A DNA stretch of 64,000 nt, taken from the NCBI GenBank assembly GCA_916048095.2, contig OU696575.1, forward strand, positions 5,179,501 to 5,243,500, read 5' to 3'. The stretch comes from Sacculina carcini (lineage: Eukaryota; Arthropoda; Thecostraca; Sacculinidae). The position numbers and the translations under genes were made by a program. This document shows positions 30,559-40,979 of the stretch, in pieces (position 1 is the stretch's first letter; each line of letters opens with the position of its first letter). The notes under the pieces were generated by a model. It saw only the letters and a list, made by a program, of their open reading frames with translations, was not told the DNA's origin and searched no databases.

Positions 30559-30678
30559 ATGCTGTTAACCGAGAGGCGCTCAACTTCTGAACAACGGCTA
30601 AATCATCAGCACTAATACGACCAGAAACTAGCCGAGGCGAAACCAAGAGTGAGCTTCGTTTAACGCTCAATCGCAGCG

Positions 30679-30684
30679 AATAAA
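30679..30684 (+). terminator. Possible polyadenylation signal
   Basis: AATAAA downstream of the stomatin-like coding region and of the candidate alternative exon. Confidence 0.4.
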
Positions 30685-32029
30685 AATTGATGTTTTTATG
30701 CGACAACCAAGCTGTGTTTCAACGTCATGAATGTTTCAGACATGTGTACCGTTTAAATGATAGATACAGCGGAAAGGTTGTGCTTGACATTATCTGGCCA
30801 TGTGACTCTCGACAGTATCATAGCGTATTCATTAGCATCAGTGGTCGAATGTTTGATCAAGTTTCAGTGCTCACCTCACCATTACCAAGCTACATTCACT
30901 GTGCACACAAAATCACTTCACTCATACAAGCACACGTACATCCACACGCGAAAACAAATGCGCCCAATTAGGCAATGAACTGACGGAAGTATGAACCTAA
31001 GCTAATTAATAACCAGATATCACAAAATACATTATTACAAACAGATGTCCACTCACGCACGCACACACGCACAAACACGCCTAGGTATTAATTTCGTCAA
31101 TAATGTGTGTTTGCGTGGCTAGCATATTTTTTGGCTGAGCTGTTTGGTGCCGCACTGAGACATATTTACATTGATGGCTGCATATTGCATTTGCTCACCT
31201 TCATTTGATCTTGATTGACTGTTTGGTGTCTGCGTGTCATATAGAAGACTTGCTTATTCGGACTGTCCACGTGTCGTAGAGTGCGCTGGTTCAGTGTGAA
31301 TACAATGTGTCTGCAAGCTCTTTCTAAGTCCGGATCATACCGGTTTAATCCAAATAACTCAAACACTACACACTTCAGACAAGCAGGTAGTGTTTTCATT
31401 CACTGCACAAACGCAAAAACAACAAACACCACACAAAGACACTGATAGCGCGCGATATAACATGATTCTAATGACACGACCAACTTACACAAACACGCAC
31501 ACAGACAGGCATACACGATTGCGGTAAATCACACTGACGCAGTAACCTGACATCGGTACTATGACGCAATAGTTTGGCAACAAGGCGCACAGATGGCGCT
31601 ATGGTGCAAAATTATACAAGTCCACACACACATGCCTACACGCGAATGCAGAGACCATTTCTGGGGGACATGGCGTAGACAATAGCTCGTTATTCTACTT
31701 CAAGGTCAATCCTTTCGTCTTCAACACATTGACAATATACGCCTAATTGTCTGTTTGGTAATTGTTGAAATACTCACCTCCACACACACAAACACACACA
31801 CACACACACACACAAACACAAACACACACACACACCCACACACACACCCATATAAACCGCACTTGTTCCTGATAAATAACTACAAGACATGAGGAAATTC
31901 AGTCATTAAGGACGGGACGAGCCACTTTCATGATACCAGCAGAGACGTGACGACAGCGCGATGAGATCACTCAGCGGTCACGTCAGACCAAGACGTGACA
32001 GTACCAGACAAGTGGACAGTGTGACATGA
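30685..32029. other. Intergenic region between convergent genes
   Basis: No gene was recognised. CA tracts lie at about 31048-31080 and 31782-31860. It may contain the 3' UTRs of both flanking genes. Confidence 0.5.
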
Positions 32030-32328
32030 TCAAAACACGTCTAGACGTCGTTTGCGTGCGCTCAGCTCGGCCTGCAGTTGCTGGTCGCGGCGAATGAGAC
32101 GAGACACGGCGGCGCGCTGTCGGCCAATAGTGGCGCGAGCTGCGTCGCCGCCGGCGCCCGACTGCCGCGCACTGGTCGCCTCCAGCCGCCGCAAATGCCG
32201 CCGCAGTGTCGCAATTGTCTCGCCGACACGAAATCGGCGCATATTCAGCTGACTGGCGGACAATTGCTGCAGCGAGCCAGCGTCGTCGCCCGAGTCTCCC
32301 TCCTCGCCGTCGGCTGATGCCATCAAGC
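32030..32328 (-). CDS. ZGPAT-like gene, last exon (C-terminal coiled coil)
   Basis: After acceptor tgtccag the - strand encodes an acidic stretch (LMASADGEEGDSGDDAG) and a helix: NMRRFRVGETIATLRRHLRR, then RQRAAVSRLIRRDQQLQAEL and SARKRRLDVF before TGA. It aligns in position and character with the C-terminal coiled coil of ZGPAT (...LxLRLFQTEEKI...). The ATG inside is not the gene start. Confidence 0.85.
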
Positions 32329-32355
32329 CTGGACACACACGCACACATACACACA

Positions 32356-32356
32356 C

Positions 32357-32422
<66 letters not shown>
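32356..32422. repeat. (AT)n microsatellite
   Basis: About 30 AT repeats directly upstream of the last ZGPAT-like exon. Confidence 0.95.
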
Positions 32423-32850
32423 GCATACATCTAACAGCTGTGTTTAGATGATTCAATGAGTTCGATACATTATTTGCAAAACGATATGCCATAGGAGTTT
32501 GAGGAAATATCGCTTATCGTTTATATGTGCAAACAGTTGAAATGAATTACATTACACCGAAAATCCAACTCAGTGATTGCAAGCGCCCACACATGCATGC
32601 TTGCATGAACAAACCGAACAAGAGATAGTCCAAATGATCCATTCAGCGCATTGACATTTTGCATAAACTGGCAAGAAATACACATGAAATTGGAATTCGC
32701 TCAACATTTCCGACCGAAATCAGTTAGGAAAAACATACTATAAAAACTACGTCTCCTACAATCAACATTCTGCATTCATGTAACTGCACCACACAATGGA
32801 AAACGTTTGATAAGGAACGCATGCACGAGCTAACATACACGCATACGCTT

Positions 32851-32893
<43 letters not shown>

Positions 32894-32912
32894 GAGAGAG
32901 AATCAACAGTAC
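32423..32912. other. Intron, CA microsatellite
   Basis: No gene seen; (CA)n at 32853-32890 beside the donor of the exon at 32913. Confidence 0.6.
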
Positions 32913-33065
32913 GCTGATTGTCGCTGCCAGTCAGCTTGTTGATGACGTCGAACACGGCCGGGGAGCGGTGATGTCGGTAGCGGTTGTCATGACGACGGAG
33001 GGAGGGTCGGTGAACAGGTGGGCGGCGGGGGGTGCGGCCAACACAATCGGCCCGCTTACAGTAAT
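32913..33065 (-). CDS. ZGPAT-like gene, VFDVINKL exon
   Basis: After acceptor tgtgtcag, AT completes Asp of SLD. It encodes an Arg-rich linker (YCKRADCVGRTPRRPPVHRP ...) and AVFDVINKLTGSDNQ, the counterpart of the conserved NVFDFxNxKL of ZGPAT. The donor is C|gtactg, weak but phase-correct. Confidence 0.78.
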
Positions 33066-33082
33066 CTGACACACATACATTA

Positions 33083-33137
33083 CATTACATTAAGACATTT
33101 ATATAGCGCTCTTCACCCGAAGGTCTCAAAAGCGCTC
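33083..33137 (-). repeat. SINE/LINE 3' tail
   Basis: Read on the - strand: agcgcttttgagaccttcgg...agcgctatataaatg followed by an (ATGTA)n-type tail. A TATAGCGC tail like this is also seen at 35215-35262 and at the 3' end of the LINE at 11897. Confidence 0.5.
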
Positions 33138-34238
33138 ACACACACATGCACACACTCAAACACAAGAACCATACACACACACGCACACACATGTGTGAGA
33201 ACATGCGACGTATAAATGTGATCGCATCGAAAAACGAGATATTATAGATTGCAAAAATTGCTATTATGATTGTTATCAGTATAACGTACAAGCCCACACA
33301 CGCGGTGTTACACTGGATCAAGCCAGACATGCTGAACTTTTATTGTTTATGCATAATTTGCTTACTTGTGTGTATCTGACACTTTGTTCGACGTTATCTC
33401 AAAGTTGTTCAGCGTGGCATGAATCAATATTGCAGATTTGTTTTACATCACACTCGCTGTCGTCACACGCCTCGCTTCCTTTCTCAATTACGCTGGCCTC
33501 CTATCATCCCTCAAATTCGCTATCATCCTGGTTGCCTCATTTAGAAACTCATCCATGATCAAAGTTCAACGGTTCTATTTGAGCGCTTCACATGCCCATC
33601 CTAGTGACATTGCAAAGCTACGAAAGCAATTCCAAGCACTTCTACGGCATCAGCAACAACATGGAAATCATATATCCAAGACAGCAAGCAGCGCTATTGT
33701 ATGAGCGAAAATATATTATATTGGTCCATTTATGCTCAAAAGTATGGGAATTCTAGATAAATGAGTAATGCTATTTGATATCCAGCCACCGATACTATCA
33801 GAAGCCGATGAAATCGCCACAAACAACAAGTAAAATACCGTGAAGCAACAATATAGCTGCAGTCGCTCAAAACAAACCTAATATTCATATAGTACGCACT
33901 ATGAGCCATTTTTCACACGGGAATTTTAAGCAGAAACCTCAAAGACCTCGCTACTTTCAATTCAAGCCCATCGATTGGCTGTTCATTAGCTCTTGACAAT
34001 TTTCGGTGAAAATGCAAGATAACCGTCAAATATAATTGGAGACTCATTATACATTTTACCTGTAAAAGCTTAAAACCTCTGCAAATCAACCTCTACAAGC
34101 AATCCTGCAGGTCACTAGGTATATGCAACGCTGCAAGTAACCCTGCCAGTGACTAACTACCTACAAGAAGCGGCAGGTAACACAGCAATGTAGCACGATA
34201 TAAGTGTGTAAGTAAGCAGCTGCCAGTAGTTGCCTCAC
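33138..34238. other. Intron, no gene seen
   Basis: Intron of the ZGPAT-like gene; no mobile element was recognised. Confidence 0.4.
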
Positions 34239-34359
34239 CGAGCGACACTCCCGGCGGGCAGACGGTCACTTGGACGGGCGAAACCCTGCCGTCTCCACGC
34301 GCACCAAGGCCGCCGCCCATCACGTAGCCCATACTGCGCAACAGCCGAGAACCAACTCC
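34239..34359 (-). CDS. ZGPAT-like gene, G-patch exon
   Basis: After acceptor ctgcag it encodes GVGSRLLRSMGYVMGGGLGA, then RGDGRVSPVQVTVCPPGVSL and one base of Asp. The GxGxRLLxxMGYxxGxGLG run is a G-patch, used to bind and activate DEAH helicases, and the VxVxxxPxGxSLD tail is specific to ZGPAT. Donor gtgagg. Confidence 0.93.
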
Positions 34360-34629
34360 CTGCAGCATGCCGATAAAATACAGGCGAAATAAACGATCAC
34401 TACAAAGGCCTGGTTCACGACAGTACGCACGAGAAAAACACGCTGTACTTTTCTGGTTATTAGATAAACCCGCAATTTGATAGGCAGGGAGAAGTTGCTA
34501 TGTACACCATCACACAGAACCCAGGCCCAGAGGTGTTCAAAACAAACATACACACATACACACACACACACCTACACACAATATTGACCAGGAAAGAAAA
34601 GAGAGCATGGGAAGAAGTTCTCCCGGTGC

Positions 34630-34792
34630 AAAAAAATGTATAAAAACTACAATTTTCCCTTTAGGCGAATATACATCTGGAACAAATTACACAAGACCAT
34701 AGTAGCCACCAGAAATATAGGTGAGTTTAAGCACAAATTGGATACTCCGTGGGAAAGAGACAAGACAGTCCGAGCGTAGCTCATTTCCTGTA
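34630..34792 (+). pseudogene. LINE 3' fragment (same family as 62042-64000)
   Basis: The + strand reads YKNYNFPFRRIYIWNKLHKT, then TIVATRNIGEFKHKLD, matching the end of the LINE at the right edge (YSFPFRCVNEWNSLHKT...). It is a short 5'-truncated copy in a ZGPAT intron. Confidence 0.75.
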
Positions 34793-35214
34793 CCACAACT
34801 AGGCGAGCACAACTAAGTGAGCATACACACACACATACAAAACTGGCATTTGAACGTTCGTTCGAGTACAATACTTGTTAGAAATGCACGCTATGAAAAA
34901 GGAGTTGGCGTGGAACTACGCACATCACAACAAACACGTGGTGTATTGATGCCACCAGTCATTCACTTTGCCCATTACCTTATCGAGCTCATTGAGCAAA
35001 ACAACCGCATCATTGTTAACAGTTGAGCTAAACACCACCAAACAACCTATCTAACTGAAGATACATACAATCATGGAAAAACCAACACAAAATACTAAAA
35101 CACACATATACATACATACACACACACACAGACACAAATACACTCATATACACAAATGCACACACAGAGGTACATACACGCACACCTATACATGCTAACA
35201 CACACACACACACA
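34793..35214. other. Intron with CA-rich tracts
   Basis: No gene seen. CA-rich tracts occupy about 35100-35220. Confidence 0.5.
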
Positions 35215-35262
35215 AATATAGGCATTCATATAGCGCCCTACATCTAGAGGGCCTCTAAGACG
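35215..35262 (-). repeat. SINE/LINE 3' tail
   Basis: ttcatatagcgccctacatc...gcctctaagacgc; a second copy of the TATAGCGC tail type. Confidence 0.45.
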
Positions 35263-35397
35263 CACCACATACGCACACATACACGCGCACACACACAAAC
35301 ACACTCACACACACACACATACACACACACACACACAGAGACACACATGCAGACAGACGGCCGAGGAGCTAATATATAGGCAGGTTGTGGCAGTCAC

Positions 35398-35596
35398 CTT
35401 GGTGTGTTGTTCCCAGGCGGCCAGTGTGTGTGTACACAGCGTGTCAGTGACAGCCGGGCCAGACAGTGGTGCAGCCGTCTGGTCAATCGAGTGTGATGGT
35501 GAAACAGTACGACCGGTCACGTGCACCATCTCATCTTCTGCGCTGTCGTCACAACTGTTGCCACCACTTGACGAACACTCGCTAGACTCGTCACCA
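35398..35596 (-). CDS. ZGPAT-like gene, acidic linker exon
   Basis: After acceptor aacacag the - strand encodes GDESSECSSSGGNSCDDSAE, a Ser/Asp/Glu-rich linker, and ends LAAWEQHTK|gtgact. In ZGPAT an acidic linker and W-E-x-H-T-x-G lead directly into the G-patch, as here. Phases fit both neighbours. Confidence 0.88.
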
Positions 35597-35961
35597 CTGT
35601 GTTTACACACATACATACATACATAAACATACACATAGAGACAAATACGTGATGACTAGGGCTGTCAAAAGTTAATAATGTTACTTTTTCACCTAAAGCT
35701 CACTTCTTCATAAGCTACCCAAAACTGCATGAAAAAGTTGTGTACGATAATTATAAATAAAGTTATTGGGTTACCAAATGTTACTTTTTCATCGTTAGGC
35801 TACTTTTTTGGCTTTTAGGTTACTTGTTTATCGTCATGTCCACTTTTGTTATTTTTATTGTTATTAGGTAAGTTTACCACGAAGTTTGGTGACTTTTTGC
35901 AGATATGAGGCACAAAAACGGTATATTGTGGGGAACGCTTCCACAGTTACAACACAAGTTA

Positions 35962-37317
35962 CAGGATGTACACTATGTAAAGTATCCGACCTTAAGCCAG
36001 AATATAAATTTCACACACCTGACATTATTTGGACCCTAATCCCCTTCAAAGTATGCCCCTTGTGCTTGCACACACTTAGCCCACCGATCCTTCCACTGCT
36101 GGAAACAGCTCTGGAAGTCTTCTTTCGGAATGGTGTTCAGCGTCGCTGTCGCGTTCCGCATTATCTCTTCTCTAGTCTCAAAACGGCATCCTTTCAGTGG
36201 CGTCTTCAATTTTGGAAATAACCAGAAGTCGCAAGGAGCCATGTCTGGAGAGTAGAGAGGATGGCGAACGACTGGAATTCCATGTTTGGTCAAGAAATGT
36301 TGGATCAGATGGGATTAGTGTGCAGGGGCGTTGTGGTGATGCAGTTGCCAATTTTTCGCCGTCCACATGTCTGGCCTTTTGCGCCGAACTGCGTCACGGA
36401 GAGGCCGGAAAACATCTTGATAGTACTCCTTTGTCACTGTTTGTCCTTCCGGTGCGTATTCGTGATGCACAATTCCACGGGTATCAAAGAAGACAGTCAG
36501 CATCACATTCATTTTGCTTGGCATCTGTCGCGCTTTTTTCGGCTTTGGAGATTCGGGATGCTTCCATTGCGACGAATGTCTTTTTGTTTCTGGGTCGTAC
36601 CCGTACACCCATGACTCATCTCCAGTTATCACGGTGTTCAGAAACTGAGGATCAGTGTTGGCAGTGTCCAGAAGGTCCTGTGCAGCTTGAAAACGGAGGT
36701 CTTTTTGTTCCGGCGACAACAACCTGGGCACAAATTTCGCAGCCAATCTGTGCATGCTCAAATGATCACGCAAAATTGCATGTGCGGAATCTTTACTTAC
36801 TCCAGCCTCTTAGGCAATCTCCCGCACGGTCCAGCAACGATCTGACATCACCAAATTTCGCACCCTCTCAACAACAACTGCACTCCGAGCAGTTTGGGGC
36901 CTGCCAGAACGCTGGTCACTCTCTGCTGATGCGCGGCCACTTTTGAATCGGTTGAACCACTCCTTAATTTGTGTTACACCCATTGCATCTTCTCCAAACA
37001 CCTGCTGAATCTTACGAATTGTTTCGCTTTGGGAATCACCAAGCTTTTGACAAAATTTGTTGCAGTGTCTTTGCTCAACACGTTAAGTCATCTTGAGAGA
37101 ATCGGTAATCCGACAGACACGTTGCGTAGCACCTCACTCAGCGACCGACATGCAGCAACTGACGCGCTGGATGTTGGTGAAAAAATTCACGCATGCGCAT
37201 GAAGGTGTCTTCCTTCACTGTGCGGAGTGGCGCCGCGCTATCGTCTCTATTTCGCACGGGAAAAATAAATACTTTTTAGACAGCACGGGAAAATAAATAC
37301 TTTTTAGACAGGCCTCG
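35962..37317 (-). mobile_element. Dead mariner transposon
   Basis: Flanked by TA (35960-35961 and 37318-37319), with imperfect terminal repeats of about 25 bp containing a shared aaagtat core (ctatgtaaagtat / ctgtctaaaaagtat). The right terminus is doubled: aataaatactttttagacag occurs twice at 37264-37311. It lies in a ZGPAT-like intron, in the same direction as that gene. Confidence 0.85.
36036..37125 (-). pseudogene. Mariner transposase, inactive
   Basis: The N-terminal HTH reads GVTQIKEWFNRFKSGRAS. The first catalytic Asp is in VITGDESWVYGYDPE and the last in YSPDMAPCDFWLFPKLK (DD34D type). The second site reads LHHHNAPAH where mariners have LHHDNAPAH, so the Asp is His. A TAA interrupts the frame near 36806-36811 (EIA*EAG), and a frame change lies between 36293 and 36315. 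It cannot act. Confidence 0.9.
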
Positions 37318-37374
37318 TATTCACACACTAGTCCAACACGATACTGGCTATAACACACTAACAAGCACGCACAA

Positions 37375-37375
<1 letters not shown>

Positions 37376-37438
<63 letters not shown>

Positions 37439-37440
37439 CA
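37376..37440. repeat. (CA)n microsatellite
   Basis: About 30 CA repeats just outside the mariner right end. Confidence 0.95.
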
Positions 37441-37904
37441 AGCACACTGCATGTACACATTCAAATGACATAACGTGCTTAGTGGTTACTGACGCCGCCA
37501 CAATATATGAGGATAAAATAGGAAAGTAGATGGAATATTAGGTCTGAAGACCAAGAAATGTAAAAATTCATGCTGTTAGGATTTAGCAATTGATATGCAC
37601 CTTAATTATAGAGAGAGATAATACAGCTAAGTACAGGAAAAATCGGAAGAACAATAAGATACACACGTAATTCGACAAATGATTTTTTCCACTTTTTTCT
37701 CGCGGCAAACAGACAGGTAAGAGCAATTCGATTAAGCGCTGTGCATACTCAGTACGAAATGCACGTGTGTGGTGCGTGCGAATAGAACCTGAGGAAATGA
37801 GGGAAGAAACATCAGTATTGCATAGAACCGCCGCACCCGTGGTGTGTGCTTGTTCATGTGTGTGTTTTTTTTCTTCTTTTTTTTCTCACATACTTTATTA
37901 TATA
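37441..37904. other. Intron, no gene seen
   Basis: AT-rich; no feature recognised. Confidence 0.4.
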
Positions 37905-39066
37905 GCAGACAAACATACATAAACATGAACATGAACAAACATTAAAAACAAACAGCAGCAGCATTGCCGCGTACCACCGCCAGGCTCACACGCTGTCGCA
38001 GTCAGGCGGTCTCCCGTGCCTCGCCCGATCGTTCCCTCATCCGACGACCGAGCGCAGTCAGCAACTCGCTGAATGCGGCCCCAAGAAATCCTGTAGTTTC
38101 TACAGCGAGAGGGACGAATTCGTACTGACGGCTGAGAGCGGCGTGTTTTCTGCGTTTGCGCCCCTCGGCCGCTGGAGCGGCAGCTCCTGGACTAAAAGCA
38201 CACTCACCACATGTGACCTGCTGAATGTGTTGCTGCACGTTGCATCCCAGCACAGCATCCGACCTATCCTGAAAGGGAAGCAGGTAATGCCATCTGGACG
38301 TCCCCATCGCCTCGGTCCAGTCCTCGGGGTTCAAGGATGGATTCAAGTCCCGCCGATGACAGACTCCAAAAAACCACGTTATTCAAGGCGCGGTGACATG
38401 GCGAACGACCAGGATCACGGTGACAAGACAGGTTGTGGTGTCCAAATTTGTCGGTCATGACGACGCACCGGCACCTGTGCGGCTGCTGTACGGGCGCTCT
38501 CAGTCGGAGCGCCACGCTGATCCTAATGGCATCGTCAGGCAGCAACTAACCCAGGCTAGCCACCGGCAACGCGGAAAATCAGGCACCGCTGTGCGGGGCG
38601 GCGGCAGCGAGAAGTCTGGCACGGTCCACCTGGGACAGCAAGCGCTGACATCGACAGGTGGATGCTAGCTCGTCTAGGCGACGCTGGTTGAGTGGCACAT
38701 CGTTGCTTAATTCGGGACACCGGTGTTCTCTGAAGGTGCTGATGGCGGACACCAGGAAAGCTGGTCTGTCAATGCTGTCACAGCTGTTGATAAGACTTAC
38801 CAGCCTTCTGGTGGCCTCCAGGGAGGATATGTGTGCAGGAAAAGACAGATCCACGAGACGCCGCGCACCGATACCCCCCAGGCGCAAGGGTAGTGACGCC
38901 TGGATCCAACTCGCTTCACTTAGCTGCACGTTGCAACTGCGGGACATTGCGGCACGTAACAACTCATCAATTTGTGTTAGCTCATCTTCCGCCGAATAGA
39001 CGGGTGCAGCTCTCAACAAGTAAGTGGTCCGTGGTACACACGCATACCGAGCCAGAAAGAACAGTG
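37905..39066 (-). pseudogene. LINE ORF2 C-terminal fragment
   Basis: In two frames the - strand shows SWIQASLPLRLGGIGARRLV, RARLLAAAAPHSGA, ISVALRLRAPVQQPHRCRC, AALSRQYEFVPLAVETTG and RVSLAVVRGNAAA. This is the C-terminal region of a widespread animal non-LTR retrotransposon, downstream of RT. Stops near 38575 and 38545 and a frame change break it. 5' truncated; located in a ZGPAT-like intron. Confidence 0.75.
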
Positions 39067-39180
39067 CCGCATGACTGCCATGTGTGTGTGTGTGTGCGTG
39101 TTCGCGTATATGCATACTTACATATGCAAATACGTATGTATGTACATATACACGTGTGTGTGTATGTGCGCAAGTCTTAC

Positions 39181-39414
39181 TGGCGGTGCTGAGAGTCGGG
39201 CAGTACGGGCGCCACGTGGTCCAGTGGCAGAGTCAACGTGGCCTCGTCGGTCTCGCGCGTCGTGCCACGCGCCACCGGCCACGTGTCGCGCACAGTCACG
39301 TGGCCCGTGTCCGACTGCACGTGCTGTACGCGCACGCGCCGCCACAGCTCGGGATCGTCGCGACGACGAACCAACACGTCACGTCCCGCGCATACACCGG
39401 CCGTCAATTCACAA
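39181..39414 (-). CDS. ZGPAT-like gene, Tudor-like exon
   Basis: After acceptor ggtgtgcag it encodes CELTAGVCAGRDVLVRRRDD, then PELWRRVRVQHVQSDTGHVT and LTLPLDHVAPVLPDSQHR. ZGPAT has a Tudor-like beta segment (GxxVLAR..DGLWxxARI) between the CCCH finger and the acidic linker, and this fits it. Donor gtaaga; phase 2 out. The GC content is much higher than in the flanks, as in other exons of this gene. Confidence 0.78.
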
Positions 39415-39915
39415 CTGCACACCAGCACACGCACGTGCACACACACACACATGTAGACACACAACATTATTGCAGATTGAAAATGATGGAGGCGGTGATT
39501 ATTGCTATTCGCTAATGTGATATCAACAAACAACAGCCTGGCATTTCACTGTCGTCCATGCGGCAGCACCCCATTGTAACTACTTACTGAATTACTAATT
39601 GAAACAATTGAACTAATTGAAACATATATTGATCAATAGTCTATCAGATACATGCTATTTAATTCTCCAAATAGCGAAATTCGAGCCTACGACGTATCAT
39701 ATCAAGTTGTACGAAGCTTGAATGTGTGTATGTATATGTGAGGCCTCATCTTTACTAGTGTATATGTGTATATGTGTGTCTGTATGTGCGTGTGTATGTG
39801 TGTACATCTACATGTATAACGTGCATTGGGCAGTGTGTTAGCTTGACGCCTGCATTCAATGAATGCTCGCTTTACAACCTGTGAACGCGGCAGCACACAC
39901 ACGTTACCACTGCAG
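39415..39915. other. Probable intron, no gene seen
   Basis: Intron upstream of the Tudor-like exon. No CCCH exon could be recognised here or further right. Confidence 0.4.
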
Positions 39916-40099
39916 TGTCAGCTGATCCCGACATGTCCTATGTCTCCCAATCACCGATTGAACACGAGAGTCAATTGACAAGTGTGCTTAGTGTGGCTAG
40001 TCGTGTATATTGCTTGTGAGTCCTAATTCACCTCGAGTTATTCGTTGAAAATATAGTGCTCGTGAAAATGGTAATGATCATTTTCGGAGTAGCCCGACA
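39916..40099 (+). repeat. Candidate LTR fragment of a gypsy element
   Basis: TGTCAGCTGATCC...GCCCGACA (TG...CA) followed after one base by TGGTGACCGCGAC, the primer-site type seen in elements 2, 4 and 5. A short Met-Ala frame starts at 40291 and ends after about 25 codons. No pol follows, so only the 5' end remains. Confidence 0.5.
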
Positions 40100-40979
40100 G
40101 TGGTGACCGCGACAACTGCCTGCGGCGTTTTGAATGTGACCCCTGTTTTCTCTCATTTTGTTTCTCAGATCAGTTACATAATCATTCACACTTATATGTA
40201 ATTATATTTCTGTGTATAGTTTCCTCAAGTGTGCATGTCTTCCGCTTGCCTTCATTATCTACTTGTCTCATTTTCCGTTATTTGTCTTCCATGGCGTCTG
40301 AAAATAACACTGGCCCGCGTTTCAAATCTATTTCTCAAAGGTCAGATATCTTTCACCTGATTTAAGGTCAGTTTCGCATGCTGAATTCAGAAATACAATC
40401 CATTGTTCTCCATCAGGTCAGTTCTTTACGCTATGCTGGATTTAGGATAAAAATTCCCCACATGGAGCCAGCCAGTTCCCCCATCTCGGCTGGTCGGGGA
40501 AGTTGCGCTCCTCCGGGTTACCACAGCTCACCCCACCCTATCCTCTCATTTACTTTGCCATCCTTATCATCACTCTCCTATTTCTATTGGCACTAATTAG
40601 TCCTAACTTGGGTTAATGAGACACAAAACCCAATAACAACAATAAAAACGCATTCACGGTTGAAATTATACTATTGAGTTTGTACAGGATTATGGCGTGA
40701 TGTGGACTGGTTGGGACGTTGCTGCACTAGTATTCTTGTAGCAGTATTCTACGCAGTAGGTATTTTCAAACGTTCATCAGCTGATTATATAACACATGTC
40801 GGTGCGCCACAGTTGTCTGGGTGTTTAGCTCACAGTGTTTTCATCCGTGACTGGCGACTGCGGGTGCGGATTGAGAACTGAGTTGGTGTTCATGATATAT
40901 ATTTGCCCTCGAATTGTGCGGAGTGCGCTTACTTAAAATAACCTTGTTCTCATCATTTCAGGTTTGGATTATTACCGCA
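40100..40979. other. Unassigned repeat-like sequence
   Basis: No gene. The segment about 40600-40650 (cctaacttgggttaatgag, aacccaataacaacaataa) looks like a LINE 3' end. The last bases before 40980 (catcatttcag) look like a splice acceptor for the following transposase-like frame. Confidence 0.35.

Larger units (their letters stand above)
32030..39414 (-). other. ZGPAT-like gene (CCCH/G-patch factor), 5 exons seen
   Basis: Exons at 39181-39414, 35398-35596, 34239-34359, 32913-33065 and 32030-32328 join in phase (2/1, 0, 1/2, 1/2). The order is a Tudor-like segment, an acidic linker, WEQHTK-GVGSRLLRSMGY G-patch, an Arg-rich linker with VFDVINKL, and a coiled coil. ZGPAT is a nuclear DNA/RNA-binding repressor and spliceosome-associated protein. 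The upstream exon(s) with the CCCH finger were not found and may lie to the right of the window. Introns hold a mariner and LINE fragments. Confidence 0.88.

Noticed and set aside
32030..32356. Independent 108-residue gene starting MCVCVRVC
   Set aside because: The first codons are GT repeat in the intron; the real exon starts at 32328 and belongs to the ZGPAT-like gene.
36197..36946. 249-residue + strand frame
   Set aside because: Antisense of the mariner transposase, which has clear family motifs on the - strand.
39071..39520. + strand frames of about 145 residues
   Set aside because: They are antisense to the Tudor-like ZGPAT exon and run into GT microsatellite.
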